From contig CAMDAI010000024.1 in the NCBI GenBank assembly GCA_945888585.1, positions 1-11,369 on the forward strand: a DNA stretch of 11,369 nucleotides, in the 5' to 3' direction. The notes beneath the pieces are model-generated. The model was not told the origin of the DNA. It did not search any database and worked only from the letters and a program-made list of their open reading frames with translations. The DNA comes from Rickettsia typhi. GTDB taxonomy: Bacteria > Pseudomonadota > Alphaproteobacteria > Rickettsiales > UBA1997. Made by a program: the position numbers and the translations under genes. Position 1 is the first letter of the stretch, and the number at the start of each line of letters is the position of its first letter. Below, piece after piece: positions 1 to 7,800 of the stretch.

Positions 1-318
1 ATTTGGACCATCAGTTACCATATATTCCGAAGCAATTTGTTTAGTTTCCGCTTCAGAAAAACCAATATCCTGCAAGTTACGATAAGAAAATAATTTTAAA
101 CTGTGACAGGCTGAACAAACTTCTTTATAAACTTGATAACCTCTTTGAATGGATTGTTTATCTGTTCTTCCTAAAAAACCATCGAATTCCCAATCAATTT
201 GTTTAGGATGAAGAGCAGCAGTTGCACCTTCTCCACCAGAAGCAAAAGTATTATTTACAGAAAAAATAATTACTAAAATTAAGGTTGATAGAATTATGTT
301 TTGGTATAATTTTTTCAT
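1..318 (-). CDS. petC: Cytochrome c1 of the bc1 complex, N-terminal part (cut by window edge)
   Basis: Read by hand from the ATG at 318-316; 106 codons are present and the frame stays open to base 1. The product begins with a signal peptide (KK, then a hydrophobic stretch to about residue 22, with likely cleavage after TFA at residue 26). The mature start contains WEFDGF, typical of cytochrome c1, and then the heme c site CSACH at residues 68-72, preceded by RGYQVYKEV. Cytochrome c1 takes electrons from the Rieske protein and passes them to soluble cytochrome c on the periplasmic face. The methionine heme ligand and C-terminal membrane anchor lie outside the window. The gene is last in the visible petA-petB-alkyltransferase-petC order. 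Its ATG follows directly on the TAA of the alkyltransferase gene and no Shine-Dalgarno sequence is visible, so translation is probably coupled to the gene before it (inference). Confidence 0.95.
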   Translation of the reverse strand, partial: MKKLYQNIILSTLILVIIFSVNNTFASGGEGATAALHPKQIDWEFDGFLGRTDKQSIQRGYQVYKEVCSACHSLKLFSYRNLQDIGFSEAETKQIASEYMVTDGPN

Positions 319-615
319 TTAGAACTTATGAATTATGGATTGAAAATTTTTGATTTTACCGTCTTTAACCTCAACACCCTCTTTCTTTAAAAGCGCAATC
401 TTTTTATCAACACCAAAAGCATATCCGCTAATTCCCCCATCAGATTTTACTACACGATGACATGGTACTTGTGGTGCATTCGGATTAGCGCCAATAATTT
501 GACCAATTCCGCGATAAGATTTAAAATCTAATTTGTCGGCAAGAACTTTATAAGTTGTAACTTTTCCTTTAGGAATTTTTTTTAACAAATCATAGCAATC
601 TTGTTTAATGGTCAT
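319..615 (-). CDS. Single-domain O6-alkylguanine-DNA alkyltransferase (MGMT/Ogt C-terminal domain)
   Basis: A 98-residue protein that is essentially only the DNA-binding and active-site domain of methylated-DNA-[protein]-cysteine methyltransferases. The acceptor-cysteine motif PCHRV is at residues 51-55 (Cys52, His53). The family's other key positions are recognisable by alignment from memory with human AGT: Tyr22 (TTY), the arginine finger Arg35 in RGIGQ, Asn44 in GANPN, and Glu79 in LLKKEG. Because the cysteine is kept, this is a candidate true suicide alkyltransferase. It is not one of the alkyltransferase-like proteins that carry Trp there (E. coli YbaZ type). The usual N-terminal domain of Ogt/Ada is absent. 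The gene lies 2 bp after petB and abuts petC, so it is embedded in the respiratory operon. It has its own strong ribosome binding site. Repair activity is inferred from conserved residues only. Confidence 0.92.
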   Translation of the reverse strand: MTIKQDCYDLLKKIPKGKVTTYKVLADKLDFKSYRGIGQIIGANPNAPQVPCHRVVKSDGGISGYAFGVDKKIALLKKEGVEVKDGKIKNFQSIIHKF

Positions 616-617
616 AT

Positions 618-1859
618 TTAATGGCTCCTTTTATAATCCTCATCAATTGAATCTGGAAGTGGTAAGGTTTTTTCAAATTTACCTAATAATGGCAGAATTA
701 CTAAAAAATAAGCGAAATAATATAGAGTAGCGAAGCGTGAAGCCACAACATACCATCCATCAGCCGGAGATTTTCCAAGCCATCCTAAAAGGATAAAATT
801 TATAATAAATACAGCAAAGAGCCATTTAAACATTGGACGATAAGCACCACTCTTCACTTTACTTGTATCTAGCCAAGGTAAAGCAAATAAAATAGCAATA
901 GCACCAAACATCATTAACACTCCACCTAATTTATCAGGAATACCACGTAAAATGGCATAAAATGGTAAAAAATACCATTCAGGCACGATATGTGCAGGAG
1001 TTACCATTGGATTAGCAGGAATATAATTATCTGGATGTCCTAAAGCATTTGGAAAAAAGAAAAGAAAATAGGAAAAGATTGATAAAAATATACCAAATCC
1101 AACGAAATCTTTTACAGTAAAATATGGATGAAAAGGAATAATGTCTTTTTTAGTTTTAATATCAACGCCAGCAGGATTGTTTGATCCAACTTTGTGAAGG
1201 GCAACTAAATGAAGCAAAACCGCACCAACAATAATAAAAGGTAGTAAATAATGGAGAGCAAAAAAACGATTCAGGGTTGGATTATCAACTGAATAACCAC
1301 CCCATAGCCAGATTACCACTGATTTACCTACAACCGGAATAGCAGAAAATAAGTTAGTGATAACAGTAGCACCCCAAAAACTCATTTGACCCCAAGGAAG
1401 TACATAACCCATAAAGGCGGTTGCCATCATCAAAAGGAAAATTAAAATTCCAAACCACCATAATAATTCTCTAGGGGCTTTATAAGATCCATAAAATAAA
1501 CCTCTGGCAATATGAGCATAAACAGCCACAAAAAACATAGAAGCACCAACCGCATGAGTATAGCGAATCAACCAGCCATAATTAACATCACGCATAATAT
1601 GCTCAACTGAATTGAAAGCCATATTAGTGTTTGGAGTATAATGCATTGCCAAAATAATGCCGGTTAGAATCTGAATTACTAAAGCAATTCCAGCAATTGA
1701 ACCAAAACTCCACCAATAACTTAAATTTTTTGGATAAGGATGTTTTAAAAAAGTACCTTCAATCATTGAAATAATGGGCAAGCGATCATTAACCCATTTA
1801 GCAAGCTTGGATTTTTCAGTTAGACTAACTTTTAAATCATTTTCAATATGATCAGACAT
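618..1859 (-). CDS. petB: Cytochrome b subunit of the bc1 complex
   Basis: 413 residues, normal for a bacterial stand-alone cytochrome b with eight membrane helices; there is no fusion to cytochrome c1. The two heme b ligand pairs are present at the usual 14-residue spacing: His102/His116 in the second hydrophobic helix and His203/His217 in the fourth. The Qo-site motif PEWYF is at 293-297, and [10 protein letters not shown] is at 151-160. The protein carries both hemes and both quinone sites and drives the protonmotive Q cycle in the inner membrane. It lies 5 bp after petA and 2 bp before the alkyltransferase gene, in one tight minus-strand operon. No strong ribosome binding site is seen before the ATG, so coupling to petA translation is likely (inference). 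All key residues are intact. Confidence 0.98.
   Translation of the reverse strand: MSDHIENDLKVSLTEKSKLAKWVNDRLPIISMIEGTFLKHPYPKNLSYWWSFGSIAGIALVIQILTGIILAMHYTPNTNMAFNSVEHIMRDVNYGWLIRYTHAVGASMFFVAVYAHIARGLFYGSYKAPRELLWWFGILIFLLMMATAFMGYVLPWGQMSFWGATVITNLFSAIPVVGKSVVIWLWGGYSVDNPTLNRFFALHYLLPFIIVGAVLLHLVALHKVGSNNPAGVDIKTKKDIIPFHPYFTVKDFVGFGIFLSIFSYFLFFFPNALGHPDNYIPANPMVTPAHIVPEWYFLPFYAILRGIPDKLGGVLMMFGAIAILFALPWLDTSKVKSGAYRPMFKWLFAVFIINFILLGWLGKSPADGWYVVASRFATLYYFAYFLVILPLLGKFEKTLPLPDSIDEDYKRSH
625..630 (-). promoter_or_regulatory. Strong Shine-Dalgarno site of the alkyltransferase gene
   Basis: On the minus strand AAGGAG lies 9 nt before the ATG at 615, within the last codons of petB. It is the clearest ribosome binding site in the window; the bc1 subunits beside it have weak or no visible sites. 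This suggests the inserted gene is translated independently and efficiently from the shared message (inference). Confidence 0.7.
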
Positions 1860-1864
1860 GTTTT

Positions 1865-2419
1865 TTATCCAATTTTAATTACATTATCACTGACAAATTC
1901 ATAAGGAGGAATTTCTAAATTTTTTGGTGCAGGACCTTTTCTAATTCTACCCGAAGTATCATATTGGGAACCATGACATGGACAAAACCAACCTTTATAT
2001 TCACCTTCACCCATAATTGGAATACATCCTAAATGAGTACAAATTCCAACAGTAATTAACCACTCATCTTTACCTGGTTTAACTCTATCAGAATCTTTTT
2101 GTGGATCTCTTAATTCAGATAAATCAACTTCTGTAGCTGCGTTAATTTCTTCTTTAGTACGTCTTTTAACAAAAACTGGCTTACCACGCCACATGTATTT
2201 TTTTTCTTCACCAACTTTAATTCCTGAAATATCAACTTCTATTGAGGCCAAAGCCGCCACATCTTTGGATGGATTCATAGTATCAATTACTGGAATAATA
2301 GCACAAACTGCACCAACACCAGCAGCAGAAAAGGCAGCAGTGGTAATAAAGTCACGTTTACTTTTATCTTTTATTTCTTCATGCGTGCATGAATTATTAC
2401 AATTTTCTTTTTCGCTCAT
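1865..2419 (-). CDS. petA: Rieske iron-sulfur subunit of the bc1 complex
   Basis: 184 residues, the usual length for an alphaproteobacterial Rieske protein. The 2Fe-2S cluster boxes are CTHLGC at 127-132 and CPCHGS at 146-151, giving Cys127/His129 and Cys146/His149 as ligands, with the disulfide pair Cys132/Cys148. Ser151 and Tyr153, which tune the redox potential in this family, are kept. An N-terminal anchor (about residues 27-46) follows the motif SKRDFI at 20-25. That is the position of the Tat signal SRRDFL, but with Lys-Arg instead of Arg-Arg. The protein moves electrons from quinol at the Qo site to cytochrome c1. It is the first gene of the minus-strand operon, starting in a 78-bp divergent gap shared with the rhodanese gene. 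The cytoplasmic N-terminus carries an odd C-x3-C-x-H (Cys7, Cys11, His13). Confidence 0.97.
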   Translation of the reverse strand: MSEKENCNNSCTHEEIKDKSKRDFITTAAFSAAGVGAVCAIIPVIDTMNPSKDVAALASIEVDISGIKVGEEKKYMWRGKPVFVKRRTKEEINAATEVDLSELRDPQKDSDRVKPGKDEWLITVGICTHLGCIPIMGEGEYKGWFCPCHGSQYDTSGRIRKGPAPKNLEIPPYEFVSDNVIKIG

Positions 2420-2427
2420 CTTGAGAA

Positions 2428-2456
2428 TTGATAATTAACTGGTGACAGACTAGACT
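2428..2456 (+). promoter_or_regulatory. Candidate sigma70-type promoter for the rhodanese gene
   Basis: In the divergent gap between petA and the rhodanese gene, TTGATA (2428-2433, five of six matches to TTGACA) is followed after 17 bp by TAGACT (2451-2456, four of six matches to TATAAT). A start site near 2463 would leave a leader of about 35 nt. In such A+T-rich DNA chance matches are common, so this is tentative. I could not settle on a matching promoter for petA on the opposite strand. Confidence 0.35.
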
Positions 2457-2497
2457 AAACCGCCAGAAGAATAGATATTATTTTCAATTTATCAACT

Positions 2498-2821
2498 ATG
2501 AATATTAAAACAGTTAATTGTCAAACTTTAAAAAATTGGCTAGAAAATGATCAGGTAATTTTAGTTGATGTAAGAGAAATCGAAGAAAATATGGGTTCTC
2601 ATATTAAAGATTCGATTCTTATTCCACTTGGTTTTATTAGTTTAAATAAAATTCCTGATTTATCTGGAAAAAAATTAGTTATGCAATGCAGAAGCGGTAA
2701 AAGAAGTGCATCAGCTTGCGAAAAATTATTAACTGAAAATCCCAATTTAGACATTTATAATTTAGAAGGTGGAATTTTAGCTTGGGCATCTTGCAATTAC
2801 CCAATTGAGACTAATAAATAA
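2498..2821 (+). CDS. Single-domain rhodanese-like sulfurtransferase
   Basis: A 107-residue protein made of one rhodanese domain, the size of GlpE/PspE-type proteins. The family start pattern VILVDVREIEE is at residues 20-30. The active-site loop CRSGKRS is at 64-70, with Cys64 as the persulfide-forming residue. The closing pattern NLEGGILAW is at about 88-96. CRSG(K/R)RS is typical of catalytically competent rhodaneses, so persulfide transfer, for example from thiosulfate to a thiol acceptor, is likely. The true acceptor cannot be told from sequence. No signal peptide is visible, so it should be cytoplasmic. It stands alone, divergent from the bc1 operon, with a hairpin overlapping its stop codon. 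A link to iron-sulfur or respiratory maintenance is only suggested by position. Confidence 0.92.
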   Translation: MNIKTVNCQTLKNWLENDQVILVDVREIEENMGSHIKDSILIPLGFISLNKIPDLSGKKLVMQCRSGKRSASACEKLLTENPNLDIYNLEGGILAWASCNYPIETNK

Positions 2822-2842
2822 GCTAATCATAATTAGCTTATT
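2817..2842 (+). terminator. Perfect 11-bp stem-loop at the end of the rhodanese gene
   Basis: AATAAGCTAAT (2817-2827) and ATTAGCTTATT (2832-2842) are exact reverse complements around the 4-nt loop CATA. The stem includes the rhodanese stop codon and is followed by ATAATTTT, so it can act as an A+T-rich factor-independent terminator. It is low in G+C, so its strength is uncertain; it could instead protect the mRNA 3' end. Confidence 0.6.
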
Positions 2843-2871
2843 ATAATTTTAAGAACGCCGAATTATCGACG

Positions 2872-2887
2872 CCCCACAAAAGTGGGG
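2872..2887. repeat. GC-rich hairpin CCCCAC-AAAA-GTGGGG
   Basis: A perfect 6-bp stem (2872-2877 with 2882-2887) closes an AAAA tetraloop. It is preceded by an imperfect stem, CGCCGA-ATTA-TCGACG (about 2856-2871). The local G+C richness stands out sharply from the A+T-rich surroundings. No U-run follows on either strand, so it is not an ordinary terminator. It may be part of a dispersed intergenic repeat or a leader structure of rarA (inference). Confidence 0.5.
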
Positions 2888-2895
2888 ATCCTCAT

Positions 2896-2914
2896 ATACC
2901 AAATCAATTGGTAT
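2896..2914. repeat. 7-bp inverted repeat before rarA
   Basis: ATACCAA (2896-2902) and TTGGTAT (2908-2914) form a perfect stem around a 5-nt loop, 26 bp before the rarA start. Together with the two hairpins just upstream it makes the 2822-2940 gap a three-hairpin stretch. It could be an operator or RNA structure in the rarA leader; nothing decides this. No convincing ribosome binding site for rarA was found. Confidence 0.4.
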
Positions 2915-2940
2915 TAATAAATTTTAGATTTAGCATATAA

Positions 2941-4224
2941 ATGTTTGATCAAAATAAATATCAGCCCTTATCTGATAAATTAAGACCAAATTCTATCCAA
3001 GAAATTGTTGGTCAAGATCATTTAATTGGTAAAGATGGAGTTCTTACTAAAATTATCGAATCTAAAAAAATTCCCTCAATAATTCTCTGGGGTAGTGCTG
3101 GTTGCGGTAAAACTACTATCGCCAAAATTTTAGCCAAAACTATTAATCTTCATTTTGAAATGATTTCAGCTACTTCCAGTGGCGCGGCTGAATTAAAAAA
3201 GGTTTTTGAAAATTCAATTAAACGCAAAAAAGATGGTTTTGGCACCATTTTAATGGTTGATGAAATTCATCATTTTAATCGTCTACAACAAGATCTATTT
3301 CTACCTTATATTGAAGATGGCACAATAATTTTAATTGGTGCCACCACTGAAAATCCATCATTTGAACTTAATTCAGCTTTGCTTTCCAGATGTCGGATAG
3401 TAACTTTAAAAGCACTTGATGAGGAAGCACTACAAAAATTACTTGTTCGTGCTGAAGAAAATTTAAAAAGTAAATTGCCATTAACCAAAGAAGCTAGAAC
3501 TGAGTTGATTTTAATATCTGGTGGTGATGGTCGTTACCTTTTAAATTTATGTGAAGAATTATTTTCTCATGGGAAAAATAAAATTTTATCAACAGAAAAA
3601 TTATTAGAATTATTTTCCAGAAGAAGTGGTAATTATGATAAAAGTGGCGATGGCCATTACGGTTTAATCAGTGCTTTTCATAAATCCCTGCGCGGTTCTG
3701 ATGCTGATGCTTCTCTTTATTATTTAGCCAGAATGTTAGTTGCCGGTGAAAATCCTTATTATATTTTGCGCAGATTAGTTAGGTTTGCTTCAGAAGATAT
3801 TGGGCTGGCAGATCCAAATGCTGTTTTACAAGCACTTGCTGCTAAAGAAGCTTATGATTTTTTAGGTAGTCCAGAAGGGGATTTATCAATTGCAGCAGCA
3901 GTTATATATTGCGCAACCGCACCTAAATCAAATGCAGCTTATGTAGCTTATAATAAAGTTGTAATAGATGCAAAAAAATACAACTCCTTAAATCCTCCAA
4001 AACATATCATTAATGGACATACCAAAATAATGAAAGAACAAGGTTTTGGTGATGGTTATATTTATGATCCAGATACCAAAAATTCTTTTTCTGGCCAAGA
4101 ATATTTTCCAGATGAGATGTTAAAAAATCGGCCCCAATATTACCTACCAAACCAACGTGGATTTGAACGTGAAATTGAAAAAAGATTGGAATATTGGACA
4201 AAATTAAAAAAAGAAAATGAATAA
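2941..4224 (+). CDS. rarA: Replication-associated recombination protein A (RarA/MgsA AAA+ ATPase)
   Basis: 427 residues, the normal length for RarA. The N-terminus PLSDKLRPNSIQEIVGQDHL resembles the clamp-loader-like start of the family. Walker A GSAGCGKT is at residues 51-58, Walker B MVDEIHHFNR at about 105-114, sensor-1 GATTENPSFE at about 133-142, the arginine-finger region LLSRC at about 148-151, and sensor-2 GGDGRYLLNL at about 194-203. The C-terminal tetramerisation part is recognisable from RGSDADASLYYLARML and RRLVRFASEDIGLADP. RarA acts at stalled replication forks with RecA and SSB. All ATPase motifs look intact. The gene follows the three-hairpin gap, and its last 8 bp overlap the bioD start, so the two are probably one transcription unit with coupled translation. 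Confidence 0.97.
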   Translation: MFDQNKYQPLSDKLRPNSIQEIVGQDHLIGKDGVLTKIIESKKIPSIILWGSAGCGKTTIAKILAKTINLHFEMISATSSGAAELKKVFENSIKRKKDGFGTILMVDEIHHFNRLQQDLFLPYIEDGTIILIGATTENPSFELNSALLSRCRIVTLKALDEEALQKLLVRAEENLKSKLPLTKEARTELILISGGDGRYLLNLCEELFSHGKNKILSTEKLLELFSRRSGNYDKSGDGHYGLISAFHKSLRGSDADASLYYLARMLVAGENPYYILRRLVRFASEDIGLADPNAVLQALAAKEAYDFLGSPEGDLSIAAAVIYCATAPKSNAAYVAYNKVVIDAKKYNSLNPPKHIINGHTKIMKEQGFGDGYIYDPDTKNSFSGQEYFPDEMLKNRPQYYLPNQRGFEREIEKRLEYWTKLKKENE

Positions 4225-4837
4225 AATATTTTTTGTAACAGCAACCGGAACTGACATTGGCAAAACTTTTATAGTAGAAAAATTATGTCAGGAATTGATA
4301 AAAAAAGGTAAAAAATGTAATGCTATAAAGCCTATTATCAGCGGATTTGATATTGATGATTTAAATAATGATAGCGCCAAACTTCTAAAAATTTTAGGAA
4401 AAAAAAATAATTTAGAAAACATTAATGAAATTTCACCATGGCGTTTTAAAAAACCGTTATCTCCTAATATTGCAGCCAATTTAGAGAAAAAGCCGATCAA
4501 TTTTTCTATGCTGATAAAATTTTGTCAAAAGCAAATTAAACTGGCGAAGAAAAATGACGAGTTTCTTTTCATTGAAGGTGCCGGAGGAATAATGACGCCA
4601 ATTTCCAATAATAAAACTTTTTTAGATTTAATAGAGAAATTAAAAATTCCAGTAATTTTAGTTATTGGTGATTATCTAGGAACTATAAGTCATAGCCTAA
4701 CTGCAATTAAAGTAATTGAAGCAAAAAATATCGAGATTGATCACATAATCTTTAATGAAAAAACTAAAAGTACAATTAATCAAAAAATTATAAAAACCTT
4801 AAAAGGTTTCACTAAAATTAATATTCTAAAAAGTTGA
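4217..4837 (+). CDS. bioD: Dethiobiotin synthetase
   Basis: 206 residues, somewhat short for BioD (usually about 220-230). The P-loop GTDIGKT is at 11-17. The substrate lysine motif KPIISG is at 38-43 (canonical KPVASG), an acidic pair and Asp52 follow, LSPNIAA at 81-87 matches the family's SPH-x-AA, and the metal-binding EGAGG is at 120-124. GDYLGTISHSL at about 151-161 is the usual late motif. The enzyme closes the ureido ring of dethiobiotin from diaminopelargonic acid, CO2 and ATP in the cytoplasm, the penultimate step of biotin synthesis. No other bio gene is in the window, so the rest of the pathway must be elsewhere if complete. The ATG lies inside the end of rarA (ATGAATAA overlap) without a good ribosome site, implying translational coupling. 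The gene ends 14 bp from the convergent virB6-like gene. Confidence 0.93.
   Translation: MNKIFFVTATGTDIGKTFIVEKLCQELIKKGKKCNAIKPIISGFDIDDLNNDSAKLLKILGKKNNLENINEISPWRFKKPLSPNIAANLEKKPINFSMLIKFCQKQIKLAKKNDEFLFIEGAGGIMTPISNNKTFLDLIEKLKIPVILVIGDYLGTISHSLTAIKVIEAKNIEIDHIIFNEKTKSTINQKIIKTLKGFTKINILKS
4782..4809 (-). terminator. Candidate terminator of the virB6-like gene, inside the end of bioD
   Basis: Read on the minus strand, AAACCTTTTAAGGTTT (4809-4794) forms a 6-7 bp stem and is followed by TTATAATTTTTTG. That is the layout of a factor-independent terminator, about 43 nt past the virB6-like stop codon. The plus-strand reading has no U-run after the stem. The stem has only two G-C pairs, so confidence is moderate. 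Confidence 0.45.
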
Positions 4838-4851
4838 TTTTAGAGAGTTAC

Positions 4852-7800
4852 TTATTCTTCTCGGTTTTCAATCACAGCCAGTTTGACACTTTCTCTTGAT
4901 ATGGAAGATTCATCTCTGGCAATCTCAAATTTAAGCTGTCCAATTTCCTGTTGAATCTTTTCAGAATCCTTATCTGGGTCATTTTCTAATTTTGCTAATT
5001 TTGATTCAGCCTCTCTTAGTCTTTGCTCTAATTTTCTTAAATTTATTTCGACTGCTTCTTTATGATTATCTTTGAATGCTTTAGCTGCTCCAGCTACATC
5101 ATCAATAATTGAATCATCTTGTTTAAATTTACCTACTATAGAATCCAAATTACTTTTAGCCTGAATCAAATCATCAATTCCATTTTGATTTCCAATAATA
5201 GAATCGGCTTTTTTATCTTTATCCAATTCAGGAATATGCTCTTTAAATGCTTCTGATGCTTTCTCTACAACATCAATATTTTCACCTTTCTTAAGCCCAT
5301 CTACTGCAGAATCCAGATCTTCTTTAGCTTTAATTAATTTATCGTCTTCAGGAAGCTGCTCTTTAAATTTTCTAGCGGCCTTTTCTATTTCTTCAGCACT
5401 TCCTATACCTTTTTTAAGTTTATCTATTGCAGAATCCAGATCTTCTTTGGCTTTCATTCTAGGATCTGGATCATCAGGAAGACCTTTCGATTTTTTCTTA
5501 TCCTCATCAGATATGGCCAAATCAGCTTTTCTTCTATTCTCCAATTCAACCAATTCTAATTTAGTATAATCTTTAATCTTATCAGCTAATCTTTCTTCTT
5601 CTTTTCTTTTAATTTTTTCAATCTCAGCTATGCTGTAAGAACTTTCTCCTTTTCTAATTTTTTCTTTTTCAGAATTATATCTTTTTTTAATTCCATCTAA
5701 CTCTTTTGTAAAACCATTATGTATAAAATCGGTTCTGGCTTTAGTAACTTGTAAATCTTTTTTAGTAACTCTTTCCAAACTCTTTTTGTTTACCGCTCTA
5801 TCAATAAAACCAATCCTTTTGTTAAGACTCCATCCTTTTGCAGTTTTAATGCCCAATGCGTCCGCAATTCCTCTACCTTTTTTATCCTGTAATTTCTCAT
5901 AATGTTCCCTCCTTAAAAAGTCAGCTTGGCTTCTACTCGGATTATGTAAAGCTCCGCCAAATAAACTTCGATAACCCTTGGTCAAGCCGCTGAACTTTTT
6001 ATCATCATATTTAGATTTATTTTTTAAAATTTCTGCTTCAGTATGTTCTAAATATTTGTTACGATGATCTGAATCACCAGAGAATTTTTTAACAGCTTCA
6101 GGAGAGCTGTATGTTCCACTCTTTTTCATGAAACCTTTCATATCTCTTAAATGATTCTCAACTGAACTTTTATCATAAAGATTTGATTCCGCCCATTTTC
6201 TAGCATTTTCCTTAATTTGATTAGTCATTTCCTTACCAAATAACGGCGTACCTTCTTTCTTTAATCTATCAGCTTCTGATTTAATGAATTTTTTTAGTGG
6301 TTCTTGTACTAATTTTTGATCAAGTCTATTTTCAATTGATTTTTGATTAATACCCAACATAGAAAATTTAGTATCATTTTCTAAACTTTTTTTGGCTAAA
6401 CTTTCAGTTACAGATTTTCTTACATATTCATCCAAGCCCTTACCACTTAAACCACTTTTCTTACCAGAAGCCATAGCTTCCTTAATTGACCCATCAATTA
6501 TCGAATCTCTCATTAAACCTCTTGGCCCTCTAAAAGGTATAGCATTTCCTATCGCTTCTAATACCTTGCCAACTCCCAAAGCTCTGGCTGCAGTCGCAGC
6601 CCCAGAAAGGCCTGATTTAATGGCAGAATAACCACTAGAAACAATATTACCCATAATATTTTTAGCCAAGCCAGTAGCGGAATTATTTGCACCCCCAAAA
6701 GCTGCACCACCGCTACTTGAAGCGGTTCCACTAATTGAGAGAAGGGCATTAGAAACACCTGATATCTTGCCCATTATAGTTTGCAAAAGAAAGATTAGTA
6801 ATCCAATATCAATAAATGAAACTATCCATCCAACAAAACTTCTATCGGTTTCAGCTTTTAAGACATCTATACTAAAGAATCCTACGACTAACTTGCTAGT
6901 ACAAGATTTGATACTTAAAAGATCCATAAATCCTTTATCAATCAATACCAAAAAGAGATAAAAAGTGATAAAAAGTAAAATAACTTCTAATGATCTTGCG
7001 CCCATAAATGACAACCATTTTTTAAACATCGCTGAAGTCTGATTAAATAGTGATGACAAAATAAATAGTGGTCCTAGAGCAATAACAAAAACCAATTTAA
7101 GCATTGCAGTTATGTAAATTAACGCTGCGGTAACAGAAACATAAACGAAATAAGCGATCAGAAAATAGGTTACTATAATATAAATTATACCAAACAAGCT
7201 AACGAGAAATAATCCCCAGATTTTTTTAGTAACCGCTATAGAAAATAGCTTTTTTATAACCACATCCACATAAGAAAACCTAGTTGCATTACTGGCCGAC
7301 TCCGCTCTTTGCATTTGGGCAATTTTTACCATTGAAGTATCATCGCCATAAATTTGATCCGTAAAACTCATAAATATTGAGATTATGGAATCCATCGAAT
7401 CTTTGAAAAAATTAACCACAATATGATCATACCAATACCAACTGGTTTCTGTCGTAAAAAATATAACCAAGCCAATTTTGATCACTCGATTTGATATTTC
7501 TTTTCTAGAAATTTCAACTACACCAGCCAAAACACCAATACCAAAAATTGCTAAATAAAGAACTAGACATAACTTAATTATCACTATGACCGTTGAATCC
7601 TTGACTATCGATTTATATAAAAACTCTATTATTCCACCCTCTCTGCGGTTACTATCAGGATTGAGCTTACCAAGCATGACATCTTCAACCGATCCAACAA
7701 TTAGTTCTAACAAACCACGATCTTGTGCTCTTTGAATACCACTAATAAAATTGAGAGTATAGTAACCAAAATTATCATCATAATATCTATCAAAAATAAT

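Noticed and set aside
319..615. Alkyltransferase-like (ATL) protein lacking the acceptor cysteine
   Set aside because: The motif reads PCHRV, not PWHR, so the acceptor cysteine is present.
2193..2438. Open frame on the plus strand opposite petA
   Set aside because: It is antisense to a conserved Rieske gene with all motifs, and its product shows no family pattern.
3306..4500. Short minus-strand frames across rarA and bioD
   Set aside because: Antisense to well-conserved enzymes with no recognisable protein pattern.
5056..5457. CRISPR-like repeat array
   Set aside because: The repeats are in-frame coding units of about 41 residues with diverged copies and no spacer pattern.
6392..6961. Several short open frames opposite and beside the virB6-like frame (also around 7723-8690)
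   Set aside because: They lie inside one uninterrupted 1268-codon frame whose product has coherent domains; the short ones have composition expected of shadow frames.
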